64,000 nt of DNA from Bremia lactucae (lineage: Eukaryota > Oomycota > Peronosporomycetes > Peronosporales > Peronosporaceae), in the NCBI RefSeq assembly GCF_004359215.1, contig NC_090618.1, positions 1,516,348 through 1,580,347 on the forward strand. The letters are read 5' to 3'. Positions 42,503-54,330 of the stretch are shown here, one piece after another; within the stretch, counting starts at the first letter, position 1, and the number at the start of each line of letters is the position of its first letter. The notes beneath the pieces are model-generated. The model had not been told where the DNA came from. It worked only from the letters and a program-made list of their open reading frames with translations, and ran no database searches. Position numbers and translations under genes: made by a program.

Positions 42503-42943
42503 TGTAACGGGGTGTATCGTTACATGAATTAACGCTTAAAGGTTTCTGATTAACATATTATCTAAAAGTCCGTTAATATTATAGAAATATTACTTTACCT
42601 GGTAATATTTAAAAAAGCTGAACCATTGGTTGATATATTCCATTATATCTACTTTCTTCGCGGTCTAGTCGGCGCTAGACGCGCGCAAAGAGAGAGGCAG
42701 ATAAGACTTAATTACATTTTTGTATTAGTTTATAATAAAGTTTGTATTAAATAGATAGAAATAGAAGAGCTTAAATATATTAAATACAGTATTCTTGTAA
42801 CCCTCTCTAAAGCAAGCGTTTTAAAGAGAGTCTTCCTCTGCACGTACTAGTGTACGTGAAGTGACGTGATACACCACTCGCACATGGAGTAGTTCGAAGC
42901 GGACTTGTACTGAAGCTATACAAGTCAACAGTGCCCCGTTAGA
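42503..42943 (+). repeat. LTR-B copy, probable 3' LTR of element D
   Basis: TGTAACGGGG at 42503 after GGTAAAGGGGTGA, to CCCCGTTAGA at 42943 (terminal ACA mutated); 441 bp. Element D sequence runs to 41433, where an LTR is expected, so this LTR is likely its displaced right end. No convincing TSD with the left side of 36038. Confidence 0.75.
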
Positions 42944-43069
42944 TTAACTAACATTCTCAATAGTGACTGATAAGGAGTGACAGAAAAACGCTTTTTTCCC
43001 TGTAATTTTGCAGTATTCTTTTTATTTGATATTTGTCGCATTATTGATTTTTGTTTAGAAATTAATTCG

Positions 43070-43820
43070 TCTGCGCATGGCTACCAACAGCTCTGTGCGC
43101 GTAGCTCGTGAGGCCGCAAAGCTAGCAGCTGCACGAATCAGTGCAGCTGTTGGAAATGCAGATGTTTCAGTAGACGCTAATGCGTAAACTACGGGGAAGA
43201 AGTCACCTCGGAGGTGACTGGAATATCTCATCTGCTGATGCCATTGCAGGTGATGGTGAAAAGTCACCTGCTACACCAATTTTAGGTGTCTGGTCCAGGT
43301 CACCGTCATCGCTCGAATCAGTGGCTGCTGTAAGGGCCACCGGATCCTCCTGGGCCGAGCCCGTTAAACCTTTGAGCTCTAACGTGACAACCGAAGAGGC
43401 GATGACGAGGTTGTTCGATTCGTCGATTCTCTTTGGTGGGGATTTATCTGATGATGACTTCATGGGCGACGACCACTCTGATGATGTTGGTATGCGTCAC
43501 CAGGAAGTAAGGGATCGTGAAGGAAGAATGCTGCAGGTGGTGCTAGTTTGCATCACCAGGAAAGGAATGATTCCAAGGATATAAGAGCCAAGTTAAAGTT
43601 AATGTAAACATGATATAACAGGAAAGGTACCGCAATACGTTGCGGCTCGCTCCCGAAAAGAAGTCTTTATTGCCTTCTAAGGGTAACCTATTTCTTTGGT
43701 CTGGTATGATCAATGATCGATATCATATTCCCTTGTTAAACTCATCCAGACTTTACAAGCCTGGTGAAGATGAAGCGGACTTCTTCATCGATGCCTCCTT
43801 CCAGCATCGGTGGTACACTT
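43070..43820 (+). pseudogene. Antisense-ORF-type gene, plus-strand copy (mosaic H)
   Basis: Homologue of the antisense ORF, here on the plus strand: VAREAAKLAAARISAAVGNA (43100-43155), SILFGGDLSDDDFMGDDHSD (43415-43475, strongly acidic), RLAPEKKSLLPSKGNLFLWS (43640-43700), and GMINDRYHIPLLNSSRLYKP, EADFFIDASF (to 43805). Its sister copy is on the minus strand at 46850-45700. At about 43820 it breaks into integrase sequence, so this copy has been inverted or recombined relative to pol. Two frameshifts. Confidence 0.65.
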
Positions 43821-44590
43821 GTAAGCACGTGCTTGCGAAGTTTGTCGATGGGTATAGCCCAGCGCTTCATCCCGTGCTCCATTACAACCTCTGCCTGTTC
43901 CGGCAGAGTGTTTACAGTCCGTATCTATGGACTTCGTCTTCGAATTCTTCGAAGCCAACCACAAGAATAATGGTATTCTTGTTTGTGTTGACCGTTTTAG
44001 CAAGATGGTACATCTTGCTGCCATCCGGAGTCGATCACAGCCAAAGGCTGTGCTCATGTCTTTATTCACGCGATACTTCGACTTCATGGGTTGCCTTGTG
44101 AAATGATCTCAGATCGAGACCTTAGATTCACGGCGGAATATTGGCAAATAGTGCTCAAATCACTTGAAACACAGTTGAAAATGTCAACTTCTGATCATCC
44201 TGAAACAGATGGTTAGACGGAGCGTGCAAAACGTAATCTCGAAGAGACACCTCGCGGATACGTCCACTCTTTTAAGAGTTGGGGCAAGTTCTTGCGGATG
44301 GTAAAAATTGCCATCAAGAATTCAGTGCATGCTTCTTTAAAGCATCCACGGTTTTCGTGAATGGTACGCCCCCCACATATACCTACTCTGTCTAAGAGTA
44401 ATTCTTAATCAGAGGGGGGGGGGGGCCGCTGGAGCAAAAAACCTTTTAGCTCTTGCTCATCACGCATTAGACCTAAGGTCAATGCGAATAATACCAATGT
44501 TGAGTAACAATAATAATATTACAGACTTAGACAACGATGCTGAAAGACTCAGCATCGAAAAGAATGCTATGAGACGGGCCAATAGACCTG
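43821..44590 (+). pseudogene. Integrase fragment, mosaic H
   Basis: Degenerate copy of 18790-19680: CKHVLAKFVDGYSPALHPV-type codons (decayed zinc-finger end), MDFVFEFFEANHKNN and VDRFSKMVHLAAI readable in shifted frames, SDRDLRFTAEYWQ near 44115, and TSDHPETDG near 44185 followed by a stop before T-E-R. A 12-base G run lies at 44414-44425. Confidence 0.7.
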
Positions 44591-44850
44591 AGCAGTAATT
44601 TAATACTGCCTACATTCGTCACTACGTGCTTTGTTAAATTTACCCTAGACAGTAGGACTAGGTCATCAATTTTAAATGAAAGTATGTTTGCTCTTCCATT
44701 TTTGTCAGAGTTCCGCTTCTGTCGGTCCACCGCATCAGCGTGGGCATTTTGTAGGAAACGGACCACTGCTTCTCAAGCCAGCAGGAAATCACCTGTTGAC
44801 TCGATATTATTTTTGTTTTCAGTGCGACTGGCTCGCACTGCGCAGATATT
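44527..44850 (-). pseudogene. Integrase C-terminal fragment in inverted orientation
   Basis: Minus strand reads VRFLQNAHADAVDRQKRNSD, NILSFKIDDLVLLSRVNL and IKLLLRSIGPSHSI, the linker and GPY/F start of a gypsy integrase. It overlaps the right end of the plus-strand integrase fragment, so the two meet head to head. Confidence 0.7.
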
Positions 44851-45164
44851 AATCTCTCCTTTATTGAGTAGTATCATTATCATTACAGCGTACGCGATTA
44901 CTCGTTTTAACCCCTCAACTCAAATGGTTCGAGAAGCGTTTAACAAGATACACTTTTCACCACTCGAATCCATCAATTGATGTGGAGGGGCGGGATATAC
45001 GGGTTCGCCTCGTTTGTCGAATCCGAAATTTCATCGTGATTTGAATAATACCCTTCATTATTCGAGGGAGGACATTGATCAGAGCGATCCCGTCGCCACG
45101 AGTAAGCGGTGGCAGTCGATAATGTTTCATTAAAGCGCTCTATATCTGATTGATCCTATGTAGA

Positions 45165-45225
45165 GGAGGAGGGGTTTCGCCGTACTGTAGAACAAGACCC
45201 TGAACGTCCATCATCAGTTAAGTTC
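45165..45225 (-). pseudogene. Chromodomain end scrap
   Basis: Minus strand MDVQGLVLQYGETPPPLH aligns with the C-terminal helix of the chromodomains of B and D (D-I-E-G-L-V-G-Q-Y-D-E-T). Confidence 0.55.
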
Positions 45226-45238
45226 AAGGCGGGGTGAT

Positions 45239-45472
45239 ATGACGGAGTGTTCCGTTACAGAAATATTATCTCCTATAAGAGGAATTAAATAAAGAAGCGC
45301 AAAATTAACCACCTTTGCAGTGCGCCACCTTGGGCTCCATCTAAACATGTCTTTGTGACTGTTGGCGAAAATTGCTTAATCTTAAATCAACCATTCAATA
45401 GAACTAATGTCGTATCGCGTCAGTATAACTAATATGGAAATATTGGAACACTTAAGTTGAAATTATAAAATA
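45239..45472 (+). repeat. Partial LTR-E
   Basis: Begins after AAGGCGGGGTGA with TATGACGGAGTGTTCCGTTACA (LTR-E start, mutated) and runs about 234 bp before passing into integrase C-terminal sequence. The purine tract suggests it was a 3' LTR. Confidence 0.65.
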
Positions 45473-45690
45473 TACTCGGGCGTCTCCGCCCAAACCATCA
45501 GTACGAGGCTCCTTCGGATTCCGCGTCACACCGGAACGGTCTGAGGCGTCTGCCAAAGCTAATGGCTTCGAGCTAAAGCTTGATAGTCTCGGGATAGAGT
45601 CTGGTTCTCACGAGCAAAACAATCCACTCTTTACTCAAAGTAGGAGATCTTTTGACGAGCTGTCACCCAGCTCGTTTTGAATAGACTGAT
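45473..45690 (+). pseudogene. Integrase C-terminal tail, mosaic H
   Basis: GRLRPNHQYEASSDSASHRN matches the V-G-R-L-R-P-Y-H-Q-Y segment at the end of the integrases of B and D. Short and truncated. Confidence 0.65.
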
Positions 45691-45699
45691 GCCTCCTCC

Positions 45700-46850
45700 A
45701 GTTCACCAGTCGATCAGCCGCAATTTGCGCATTTTTTTCATTTTAGCGCTCCTAAAAGGATCGGAGGCTCTCGATTTCTTCGCGCATCTCGCAAGATGTG
45801 AGCGTGATCTTATGTGGATCTTAAAGGGAGTATGCCTCCTTAGGGGCATGACCTGCACCCTTAAATATCATGGTTTTTAGTTTCCCCACAGGAGGCAAAG
45901 TGAAACAACCTCTTTAGAGAAATGGTGCAGCTTGTAGCGTGCACTGACTACGGTCCGTTTCTCGAACAATTCACGAAAAGCACCCAGTTTGTCAAACAGA
46001 ACTCGCGGTCAATGCTTTGCTCATATTGTACAAATGCTGCCCAAGCTTGGAACAAAGGAGTGACATCCTTTGCTCGCTTTCAAGTGAACCACCAGTGCCG
46101 GCAAAAAAGGCATCAATGAAGAACTCTGTATTATCTTCACTAGGCTTGTGAAGCCTAAATGAGTCGAACAAAGGAATATGGTACCGATCGTTGGTCATAC
46201 CAGACCAAAGAGTTACGTTGCCTTTTAAATGGCAACCAAGGCTTCTTCTCGGGAGCAAGCCGCAAAACATTGCGGTCCCTCACCCGTTGGCTCATGTTTA
46301 CATTAAATTAATATGACTTTCGACGCGATCCTTAAATCACTCCGTTTCTGGCGTTGCATACTAGTATCACTAGCATTCATACCGAAATGGCCTTTATGAT
46401 CACTTTGTTCCTGGTGATGCATACTGACATCACCAGAGAGGTCGTCGTCCATGAAGTCATCACAAGATGACTCCGCACCAAAAGGGTCTGACAAAGCGTC
46501 AAGCGACTCCGTTATCACCTTTTTTAGTTGTCATGTAAGAACCAGAAGGTTTCACGGACGTGGCCTCGGATGCTTCGGAGGCCATAACAGTTTTCTCCGG
46601 GCGATGACGCCAACACGGCCCCGTTACTTACCATGGGGGTAGCATGTGACTTGTCACCTTCAATGTGAGTAGCAGGTGACTTATACCATTCATCTTTAAT
46701 TGGAGTAGGAAGTGACTTCTTCTTCGCAGTAGACGCATGAGCGTCTACTGAAACATTTGCATTACTAGCAGCTGCACTGATCCGTGGAGTTGCCAGCTTT
46801 GCGGCTTCACGGGCGACGCACGGGTTAGACACCATGCGCAAGCGAATTGA
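45700..46850 (-). pseudogene. Antisense ORF, mosaic H
   Basis: In the standard place, between integrase tail and 3' LTR, opposite strand. From 46850: VAREAAKLATPRISAAASNA, KKKSLPTPIKDEWYKSPATH; acidic SSCDDFMDDDLSGDVSMHHQ (46470-46410); NVTLWSGMTNDRYHIPLFDS, SFRLHKPSEDNTEFFIDAFF (46220-46110), GGSLESEQRMSLLCSKLGQH (to 45995); then decayed sequence including CEMREEIESLRSF near 45800. Parallel in order to the plus copy at 43070-43820 and, in the L-A-P-E-K-K...F-x-x-D-A-F section, to B and D. Confidence 0.68.
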
Positions 46851-46989
46851 TTCTAAACAAAAATCAATAATGCAATAAAGTTAGAATTTCAAATAACAAA
46901 CCAATAGCGAAACATTGATTGGGAAAGACATAGTTGATATTAATGTCACTCCACTCCAGTCACTACTGTGACTGTTGGTTAAGGTTGGA

Positions 46990-47498
46990 TGTAACGAGGT
47001 GTCAAGTAGAATAAATATCATCTCTTATAACAAGAATACTAAATAATATATAACTATGAGAGATATAGTTTTAGAGGTACAAAATTTTTATTTTGTGTGA
47101 ATTTTAATTTGGTTGTTCCAAAAAACCAAATTGGTAATGTTAACGCAATAAGACATTAGTTCCATTGATTGGTTGATATAAGTTTTATACAACCCCGCTA
47201 ATCTTCCTAAGACGCAATTGTCCGGTGCGCATGAAGGCGCCATACATAGTTTGTAATTAATAGAATAAAGTGAGTAGTACATAGAAGATCCTTACGTAGG
47301 AAATTATAATATTATACAGTTTACTTTTCTCTATTCTTCAGCCTTAAAATTAAGCTTTGGTAGCTAGGACTTTATAGATACTTAGAACCTTCCTTTGCAC
47401 GTCGTGTACGTAAAGTAGTCGAGGCGCCTCACCTTCACCGTAACCAGTGTAGGTTAACTAATACTGATATCAGTACTAGCAAAGGGCGCTCCATTACA
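46990..47498 (+). repeat. 3' LTR of mosaic H (LTR-E type)
   Basis: TGTAACGAGG at 46990 to CTCCATTACA at 47498, 509 bp. Related to 13595-14090. No TSD with its immediate flanks. Confidence 0.78.
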
Positions 47499-48027
47499 AT
47501 ATGTAATAATTCATAAACCAAGTCAGCAAGACTGTGAACTTTAATCAAAGGAGCCGCTATTCACTACTGACTTTTCGCTAACCACCACTCAGCCATTATT
47601 TTTTTAAGAACTGTAATAGACTAATAAAATTATTAGAATTAGAACACTACTACTTATTTTGCTCCCATTCCAACGAACGCTTTTAATCAATACACATACT
47701 CTAACAGTCACAACACCGCATTCGTCGCTTCAAAGGCATCGTCGTAGCGCCTTGTAACTCCAGACGTTAGCGTACGCGATCTCGGAAGCTCTTACGCAAG
47801 CGATCATACTATCTGGCTGGCTTACTTGGACGCATTAATTTGTCATCCGAATTCTAGTATGAGTTAATTTTTGCCTTTAGTCGTGCACGGCGCTCGTGTA
47901 TAACGAGTCGAGCTGCTTTTTGAGACCGTGCGCGATCAAGAGAAAGCGTTCACGAGGTACCCTTTTCCATTGCTCTCTGGTTGAATTCAATGATGGACAG
48001 TCCGTGTAGCAGGCTTAAGTTGCCCTA
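47499..48027. other. Spacer, no recognised gene
   Basis: About 530 bp between LTR-E and LTR-F; no coding pattern or repeat family seen. Confidence 0.4.
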
Positions 48028-48458
48028 TGTTACACAAACCCGTTAGGTACACAAACTCTACTTAACGGAATGGTCAACTGCTTCATGTGAAGTACTTACC
48101 CTTGTAATTCACATAGTGATCCACCCTTGTGTATGTGATGGTATGACGGCTAGCGTCATTTGTAATCCGAGAAACTCATAGGAAAAATGCTCGCAATGAA
48201 GAGATGCACATCTACAAAGTTGGCATCCATTGAGTGGATAAAAGGTTATAAATTTGATTCGATAAATGTAAATCAGTCTTAAAACAATTTCCTACTTAAC
48301 AAGTGCGCACGTGAAGCCGGGTTACTGCTTCCGTAACGACGCTTGTCCTAAGATACTTAGTTCGTTGGGTGTGATCGCTTAGGCACCCACCAACTACCCT
48401 ACTATGCTCGAAGGTGTGCTTAGGTAGAGCGTGGCTGCTATAGTAACGCCTGTCAACA
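48028..48458 (+). repeat. 5' LTR of element F (LTR-F type)
   Basis: From TGTTACACAA at 48028 to CTGTCAACA at 48458, followed by a primer-binding site. Fragments of the same LTR occur at 22207-22345 (-), 33510-33785 (-), 41725-41900 (+) and 42080-42297 (-). Confidence 0.75.
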
Positions 48459-48460
48459 CG

Positions 48461-48472
48461 TGGTAGCACTAG
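48461..48472 (+). promoter_or_regulatory. Primer-binding site, element F
   Basis: TGGTAGCACTAG two bases after the LTR; the same TGGTARCACT core as the other families. Confidence 0.7.
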
Positions 48473-48499
48473 TAGTCCTTCCCACGACCAATCCTTCGG

Positions 48500-49540
48500 A
48501 GCGTGTCTGTGAGAATGAGCTAAAATCGATTGGACTTATTTCCCCACCTGTCCAAACATCATCGGAGGTGGCACAGCACTTGGCGCAGGGACTTGGTGAG
48601 CACGCCCCAGCCAGGCTCATACGCAGTCCTTCTGAGCATCATGTTGTTCAGTTGAAGCTGTTTGAGGCATTCGTGTTCGGACAGCGAAGTGCCGCGTCCG
48701 AGGCACAGAGCCCTGCTGCTGCGGAGTCTTTCACTGAGTCTCAGGATAAGTCAAGGCATTAGCAGGCTCGGAGGGAGGCTCTCAACAGGACTGTTGAGAC
48801 GCTCTCCACCCGGCCGTATCAGCCGAGGCTCATTTGGTATAATTCGCCAAAGTTCAATGGAACTGCAGCGCACACGATTGTCTACTGGCTGTTTACCGGG
48901 GACCAATGCGATTTGGCGCAGCTCATCGAAAGCGCCACTCGGATGGTGTCGAGCGCCATGTCCCTTTTGCGCGGTTGGGCCTCAGAGAGGGCTAACTCAG
49001 CGCTTATGGCGGATGGTAAGGCGTTCCCTTCAGAGGCGATCATTGAGACAAAGATTCGAGCCATGTATTTGCCTCTGAACAACGAAGTGCTGCTTTAAAC
49101 ATAGAAATTAATATCATTTTGTTGTCTGATCCTGTTCTTTATCAGGCGAGCTTCTTTAGTGGGACAGGTGAAGCGATCCGTGCGAGAAGATAAGCAGAAT
49201 ATACGCTCGTTGTCGGCGTCCATTATTGTGGCTCCGATACCGGAACCCATTAAGGTGCCCACATTCAAGAGCGGTTTGCGGCACAGATCAGCGCGACAGG
49301 CGCTTTTTACAAAAGTGCCGTCGACGATGGAAGAGGCAATCCAAATTGCCTCACTTGAGGATCAATTCTTCAACAGAGCCTCGGCGACTATTTGGTACAA
49401 ACCGTCGGCCGATAGGTCGAATACCACTCCTCCGATGGAGTCGGAAAATGCACAAGAAGTCGATGCCAGAGTCCCTGCTGAGGCTAGGACGCCCAGCAAG
49501 AGGGCTCCCTACCTGAAGGGGGGTGGCAAGAATTAGCGTG
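48500..49540 (+). pseudogene. Gag relic, element F
   Basis: Readable parts: VENELKSIGLISPPVQT-like start, VQLKLFEAFVFGQRS, then RPYQPRLIWYNSPKFNGTAA (48810-48870), RMVSSAMSLLRGWASERANS (48945-49000), IRAMYLPLNNEVLL, and, after a stop and shift, QNIRSLSASIIVAPIPEPIK, FKSGLRHRSARQALFTKVPS and TMEEAIQIASLED. The zinc knuckle region is lost. Same family as the gag at 59790-60310. Confidence 0.75.
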
Positions 49541-49689
49541 CAAGAGCATAAGTTCTGCATCAACCACCGAGAATTTGGGAAATGCAGGAGCACAGTAGGG
49601 GCGGGAAGCCCTTCTGACGCTGGCTCTGTAGCTACCCAAGCTCAGAGCTATCGATATAATAGGCAGCATAGCCATTGAGGTTCCGAAAT

Positions 49690-50010
49690 TTTAGACCTCA
49701 AACCTGCTGGTTTATAGCACTCGAGAACGAGGCTATAAACGTGAGATGGTCCTTCTCGAGGATTCGAGTGCCTCACAGAGTTTTGTGAAACTTGCGGCGA
49801 CGGCTCGTTTAACGAAGGCGCGCTCGTAAAGTCTGAGAGAATTCAAGTTGAACTCGCTTCTCTCAATTTTTGTGCCTTCTCCTATAGAAAGAAGTTTTCA
49901 GTGCTAGGTATAGTAAATCCGTATGTCCTCATCCTAGGCATGTCATGGTTGACAAAACACCTACCTTGGATAGACTGGCGTACACCCACAGATGCTTACT
50001 CTACGCATGA
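49690..50010 (+). pseudogene. Protease relic, element F
   Basis: MVLLEDSSASQSFVKLAA near 49745-49800 keeps Asp-Ser but has Ser for the active-site Gly; VLILGMSWLTKHLPWIDW near 49915-49975 is the domain end. The second copy at 60460 has the normal D-S-G-A. Confidence 0.7.
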
Positions 50011-50299
50011 TTCCAAAAGGATGTGCTCCTGCGAGACGCTGATGCAACTCATGTCGTATACACGCCAAGCGTTACTAAATCCTACCCAACTCTAGTGAAG
50101 AGGACGATGACAACTAGTCATGTGTTCAATGGCCCTGCACAGAGCTAAAATCTTGTGGCAGTAGATATCGACCTGACACAAAGCCAAGCGTCACCTAAAA
50201 CCGGCAGAGAGCCTAGAGCCTGGTGCGGTTTGAAGAGGCCCATTAGCCGAGAGCGCAACGGCATCTACGATCCAGTCAAAGGTCGTGGTAACTCGAAGA

Positions 50300-52130
50300 A
50301 CGAGTACCCGACAGATTAGGACGATCAAAGCCACGTCTAAAAGAGTGAGCTTTGAATCGGTCCCAATTGAAGAAGACAGGACTTCGAACGAGGTGTTCGA
50401 AGGGCCGTCAAAGACATAAAAAAAAAAAGCGGACGCATCCTCAGACGACGTGCTCCAGCACGTCATGAAATCTGCCGAAGAGATAGTTAATCTTCCGGAG
50501 ATGTCGCGGGATCTGTTCCTGTCTGAACTTAAGGAAGGAAGGATCCACGAAATAGTCGCACCAATTCCAGAAGATAACTTACTGGGGTGTTGTTAGTCGT
50601 CCACAATGGACGAGAGCGTCCTAGAAACGGACACAAAGAAACGGCTCGCTGCTGAAGGCTTGGATACCTTGAGACACAGTCCGTTTTTTCGATATTCTGT
50701 GGAAACATCGTAATGTGTTCCCAGAAGAAGTGCATAGCCATCTCCCAGCAGATAGGGGAAATCGGGCACAAAATAGATCTAGAATATTTGGCACCAAGTA
50801 TTGTGTGACCAGGTAATGGCCGTTGCTGAAAGAACATGTCGATTTTATCGATGAGCTCTTCGACAAGCGAGCCAAGGCCGGGAATGTTCGTGAGAGCAAA
50901 TCGCCTCATTGCAGCCCGACCTTTTGTGTGCGTAAAGTCACAGGTGTATGGCGCGTGGTTCATGCTTGCAATAAGCTGAATACAGCCATCGTTCCGCCGC
51001 AAACGCCAATGCTGCGGAAAGTTGTCTTGTGGAATTCCATGGGAAAGTCAACTATCTTTTTCGCGTTGGATTGAATAGTTAGTTACTTCAGGTACTCATG
51101 AGAAAGTCCGATGTAGCCAAAACGGCAGTAAGCACCTCAAGAGGTATGCTTTGAGAGTGGCTTGTAATGCTCCAAAGTTTGAATAACGCACTAGCGACAT
51201 TCAACCGAGTGGTGGCTCACGTGATGCTTCAGCACCGTGCCTACGCGCCCCATTGCTTTGACAATATCTTCGTGTATAGTAGGGCCGAGGACGGGCTGAT
51301 CGATATCGAGTCGCACAAGCGCCATTTTTGGACGCTGTGTTGCGAACTCTTGGTGACGCCCCATTGTACGTCAAATTAAAAAAGTGCGTCATAGGAATTT
51401 CCGAAATACCTGTGCTGGGCTACATCATAGGAACACAGGGGGTACGAGCTGACCCAGGCAAGTTAAATCTGTAAAAATGAATGGCTTATTATACGAAATG
51501 TGAAGGTTCTTAGCTAATCACTTGCAAAAGTACAGCAAGTACTATGCAGAGCCTAGTAAGCCCTCTTCCGACCTCCTTCATAAGAGTGCGAAATGGATTT
51601 GGTCGAAATAACAAGTAGATGCGTTCATCTCAGTGAAGTAATCTCCTGTTTAGGCACGTGTGCTGGCATTGCTAGACACGGATGAGCCGTTTAGCATCGT
51701 AGGCGATTCAAACAATTTTGCAATCGGCATGCGGAAGGACGACGATGGCGTTGACCGTGTCATCTCTTACAGTCCCGACATTTGAAAGCCGCAAAACTAA
51801 ATTACCCTGTGCATGACAAGGAGATATTCTCATTAAAGTATGCTCTTGTAAAGTTTCGCGTGCAGCTATAAAGCATCGAACCATCTGTAATTTATACAGA
51901 TAACGCATCACTGCGAACCGCAATAAACTCACCGCTCCTCTCGCCTAAAAAGGCAAGATGGCTAACATTCTACTCTCAATTTAATTTCAAAGCTGAATAC
52001 TAGCCGGGTAAGTCATATGTCTTTGCTGACGCGTTATCGCGCAGACTGGACTTCGAGGCAAGACACCAGGAAAGAGTGTTTCGTGTTAAGACACAAGTTG
52101 AGTCGTCAATATTAACAGCCATAAAGGTCT
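50300..52130 (+). pseudogene. Linker, RT and RNase H, element F
   Basis: Linker with FESVPIEEDRTSNEVFEGPS (50350-50410). RT: LKEHVDFIDELFDKRAKAGN, SPTFCVRKVTGVWRVVHACN and KLNTAIVPPQTPMLRKVVLW (50823-51040). The catalytic motif appears as HCFDNIFVYSRAEDG (51255-51290), where Asn replaces the second catalytic Asp. RNase H: VLALLDTDEPFSIVGDS-like (51660-51710), then LRTAINSPLLSPKKARWLTF and FKAEY*PGKSYVFADALSRR (51915-52045). Many stops. Nearly identical to 57241-59500 in inverted orientation. Confidence 0.8.
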
Positions 52131-53645
52131 AGCACGTGACGAGCTTATTGGCCACCGAAAAATAAAGGAGAAGTACAGTAAGGACAAACATTGTCGCCTG
52201 CTGTTGGGTCACTTCGTTGGACGAAAGTGTCCCTGCTGTTGCACCTGAAGGCTAAGCTAAGTCGGTTTAGTTACGGCAATGGCCTAATATGGCATCAGCT
52301 GTCACCTTGTGATCCATTGAGACTCAATGTCCCTCATGACTCAGATCTCAAGCTGGAGATACTTCACGAACTTCCGGATGCAACGTTGAGCAGGCATCTC
52401 GGCCGTTAATAGACATTCTTACGTGCGTCAGAAGAATTTTGTTAGCCACACCAATATCGATGAGTGGCTGACTATATTTGCTCCTACGTACAGTGTCATC
52501 GCATAAAGCCTGCACCGGTCAATGCGCCATTAAAGCCGCTATTGATTCCAATGGAGTGTTGGAAGTCGGTCAGTCTGAACGTCATATGGGCAAGCCGCCT
52601 GACCATAAGATTTGGACGGGGTTCGTCGTTGCTGTACACAGATTGAGCAAATGGTACACTTGGCACCATGTATCACCCCGAAATAAGGCTAGGAGGCAGC
52701 TCCCTTGATCCTGGATCACGTGTATTGATTTTACGGGGTGCCGGAATCAATAGTATCGGCTCGGAATCCACGTCTACGCCGGGGTTTTGGAGTCATGAGA
52801 TTAAGCTGTTGGGTTGCAAGCTCCACTTGTTGGTATCCGACAATTCCGAGACCGATGACCAAACGGAACGAGCCAATTGGTGATGGCTGGTAGATTGCAA
52901 AGGGTAGTGACTCCCGAGAAGTGGAGTAAATAAATGCCCTCGTGGTGTTCGCTATAAATAACAGTGTCCACGCTAGAACGAATAAGACGTAGTTTCATAA
53001 TCATGGACTGCGCCATCCTCGCACGCTAGTCTTATTTTTGCGTAGCCCAAATTTAAGTGTGGAAGGCCTCTTACTACGCTCGAGGCGAAAGAGAGACATG
53101 TTTCGTCAACCGAGGATGACCCGTGAGGGTATCATGTCAACGACGTAAGCTTGCCATAGCGATCTTGCCAGTTAACAGGGCTCAGCATGAAGACACGATA
53201 AGAAATGCCTCAGCTCCTAAACAATAATGATAATTCGTCATTTACAACAACGTCCTATGATCGACCTTTCTGCGGCGTCATAGGCGAGTTTGATACTGAA
53301 AGCGTGAGCGAGTCTAACCGCTTTGTGGATGAGCGATTAGCCATCACACGAAAAGTCCGGGATGCGATGGCAACCGCACAGGACAAGCAAAATCAATATG
53401 AGGATCAAATGATCCCACACACAATGAACGCTTTAAAGTGGGAGACAAAGTAATATTAAGCACAGCTACCCGACCAAAAAATCAGTTTCTGTCCTTCCTG
53501 GGGAAACTACGAAATTATTGGCGCGTTTCATCGGGCCATTTGCGGTAGTCGAGGAGGTTAAAGACCTTAATTATAGGCTCACACTCGCCTTACTTAAAGA
53601 CACACCCCGTCTTTTACTCTGGTTGTCTAAAACGGTATGTTGATC
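52131..53645 (+). pseudogene. Integrase relic, element F
   Basis: The pre-integrase region (SLRWTKVSLLLHLKAKLSRF) and DSDLKLEILHELPDATLSRH with HHCC histidines, then YICSYVQCHRIKPAPVNAPL (C-x-x-C altered to S-Y-V-Q-C). The core is degraded (DNSETDDQTERANW near 52835-52880 keeps T-E-R). AITRKVRDAMATAQDKQNQY (53340-53400) and ARFIGPFAVVEEVKDLNYRL (53520-53580) give the linker and GPY/F module. Repeated almost exactly at 55057-56571. Confidence 0.78.
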
Positions 53646-53819
53646 CAGAAGAGATCACATACCCCCATTCGTATTAGGAGACCAATGGTGACGCCGATGG
53701 TGAGTCAAGCGTCGATCGGTTGATGGAGACGGGGAAGGTGAAAAACTTCAAGCCGAATGATTCCTTCCACCTCGATATGAGCTTGAAGAGCGAGGGGTAC
53801 CGCGCGCGTAACGCGGATT

Positions 53820-54250
53820 TCTCAGCTCCAGCTTGTCGAAAAGTCCAGCTGAAGGTTTAGCCTTCCGTAACCGTGGCGATCTTTCGACGAAACACCGTGG
53901 AGATTCGGAGTCAGCCGCGAAACTTGACTTTCAAGAACCCCGATCTTTCGTTTAGCAGCGCTCAGCGTCGGCGACTGCACGGAAGCAGAAAGGCTACCTC
54001 GAATAGTCAAGCGAAATCGCCACTTCTTACGGGCGCCGCCTGAATACATGGATGCTGCTTGTAGCCAACACTTTCTCGTCGGAAGGTTGCTTGACCAACG
54101 CTCCGTAGAGCAAAAGCTTTTGATCGTCGTCCAGTCGAGACGCTATCCGACGCGTTTTGACTCTAGGGAACCTGTCGACACTCTGCGCGCCAACGTGAAG
54201 GGCCTGGTATCTGCGTATGAGAAGGAGCACCAGTTGTCGCTCCGCTAGTT
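53820..54250 (-). pseudogene. Possible antisense ORF end of element F
   Basis: Opposite the chromodomain and linker the minus strand is open with LSAAKRKIGVLESQVSRL, a short heptad-like stretch in the position where other families have the antisense coiled coil. Its upstream part is cut off at the inverted junction near 54330. Confidence 0.4.
54048..54248 (+). pseudogene. Chromodomain, element F
   Basis: Plus frame HFLVGRLLDQRSVEQKLLIV, YPTRFDSREPVDTLRANVKG and LVSAYEKEHQ: chromodomain layout with Arg in place of the conserved Trp of W-E-P. The second contig copy at 56974-57150 differs by small indels that break the frame. Confidence 0.7.
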
Positions 54251-54330
54251 CCGAACGGACTAGCAGGAGCGCGATAAGAATAAACAGGGGTACAGTACCT
54301 TTCACGAGCTCTAAGTGACGAACAAAAATC

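Noticed and set aside
44414..44425. Run of 12 G as a regulatory or recombination element
   Set aside because: Lies inside a degenerate integrase; a homopolymer slip or sequencing error is sufficient explanation.
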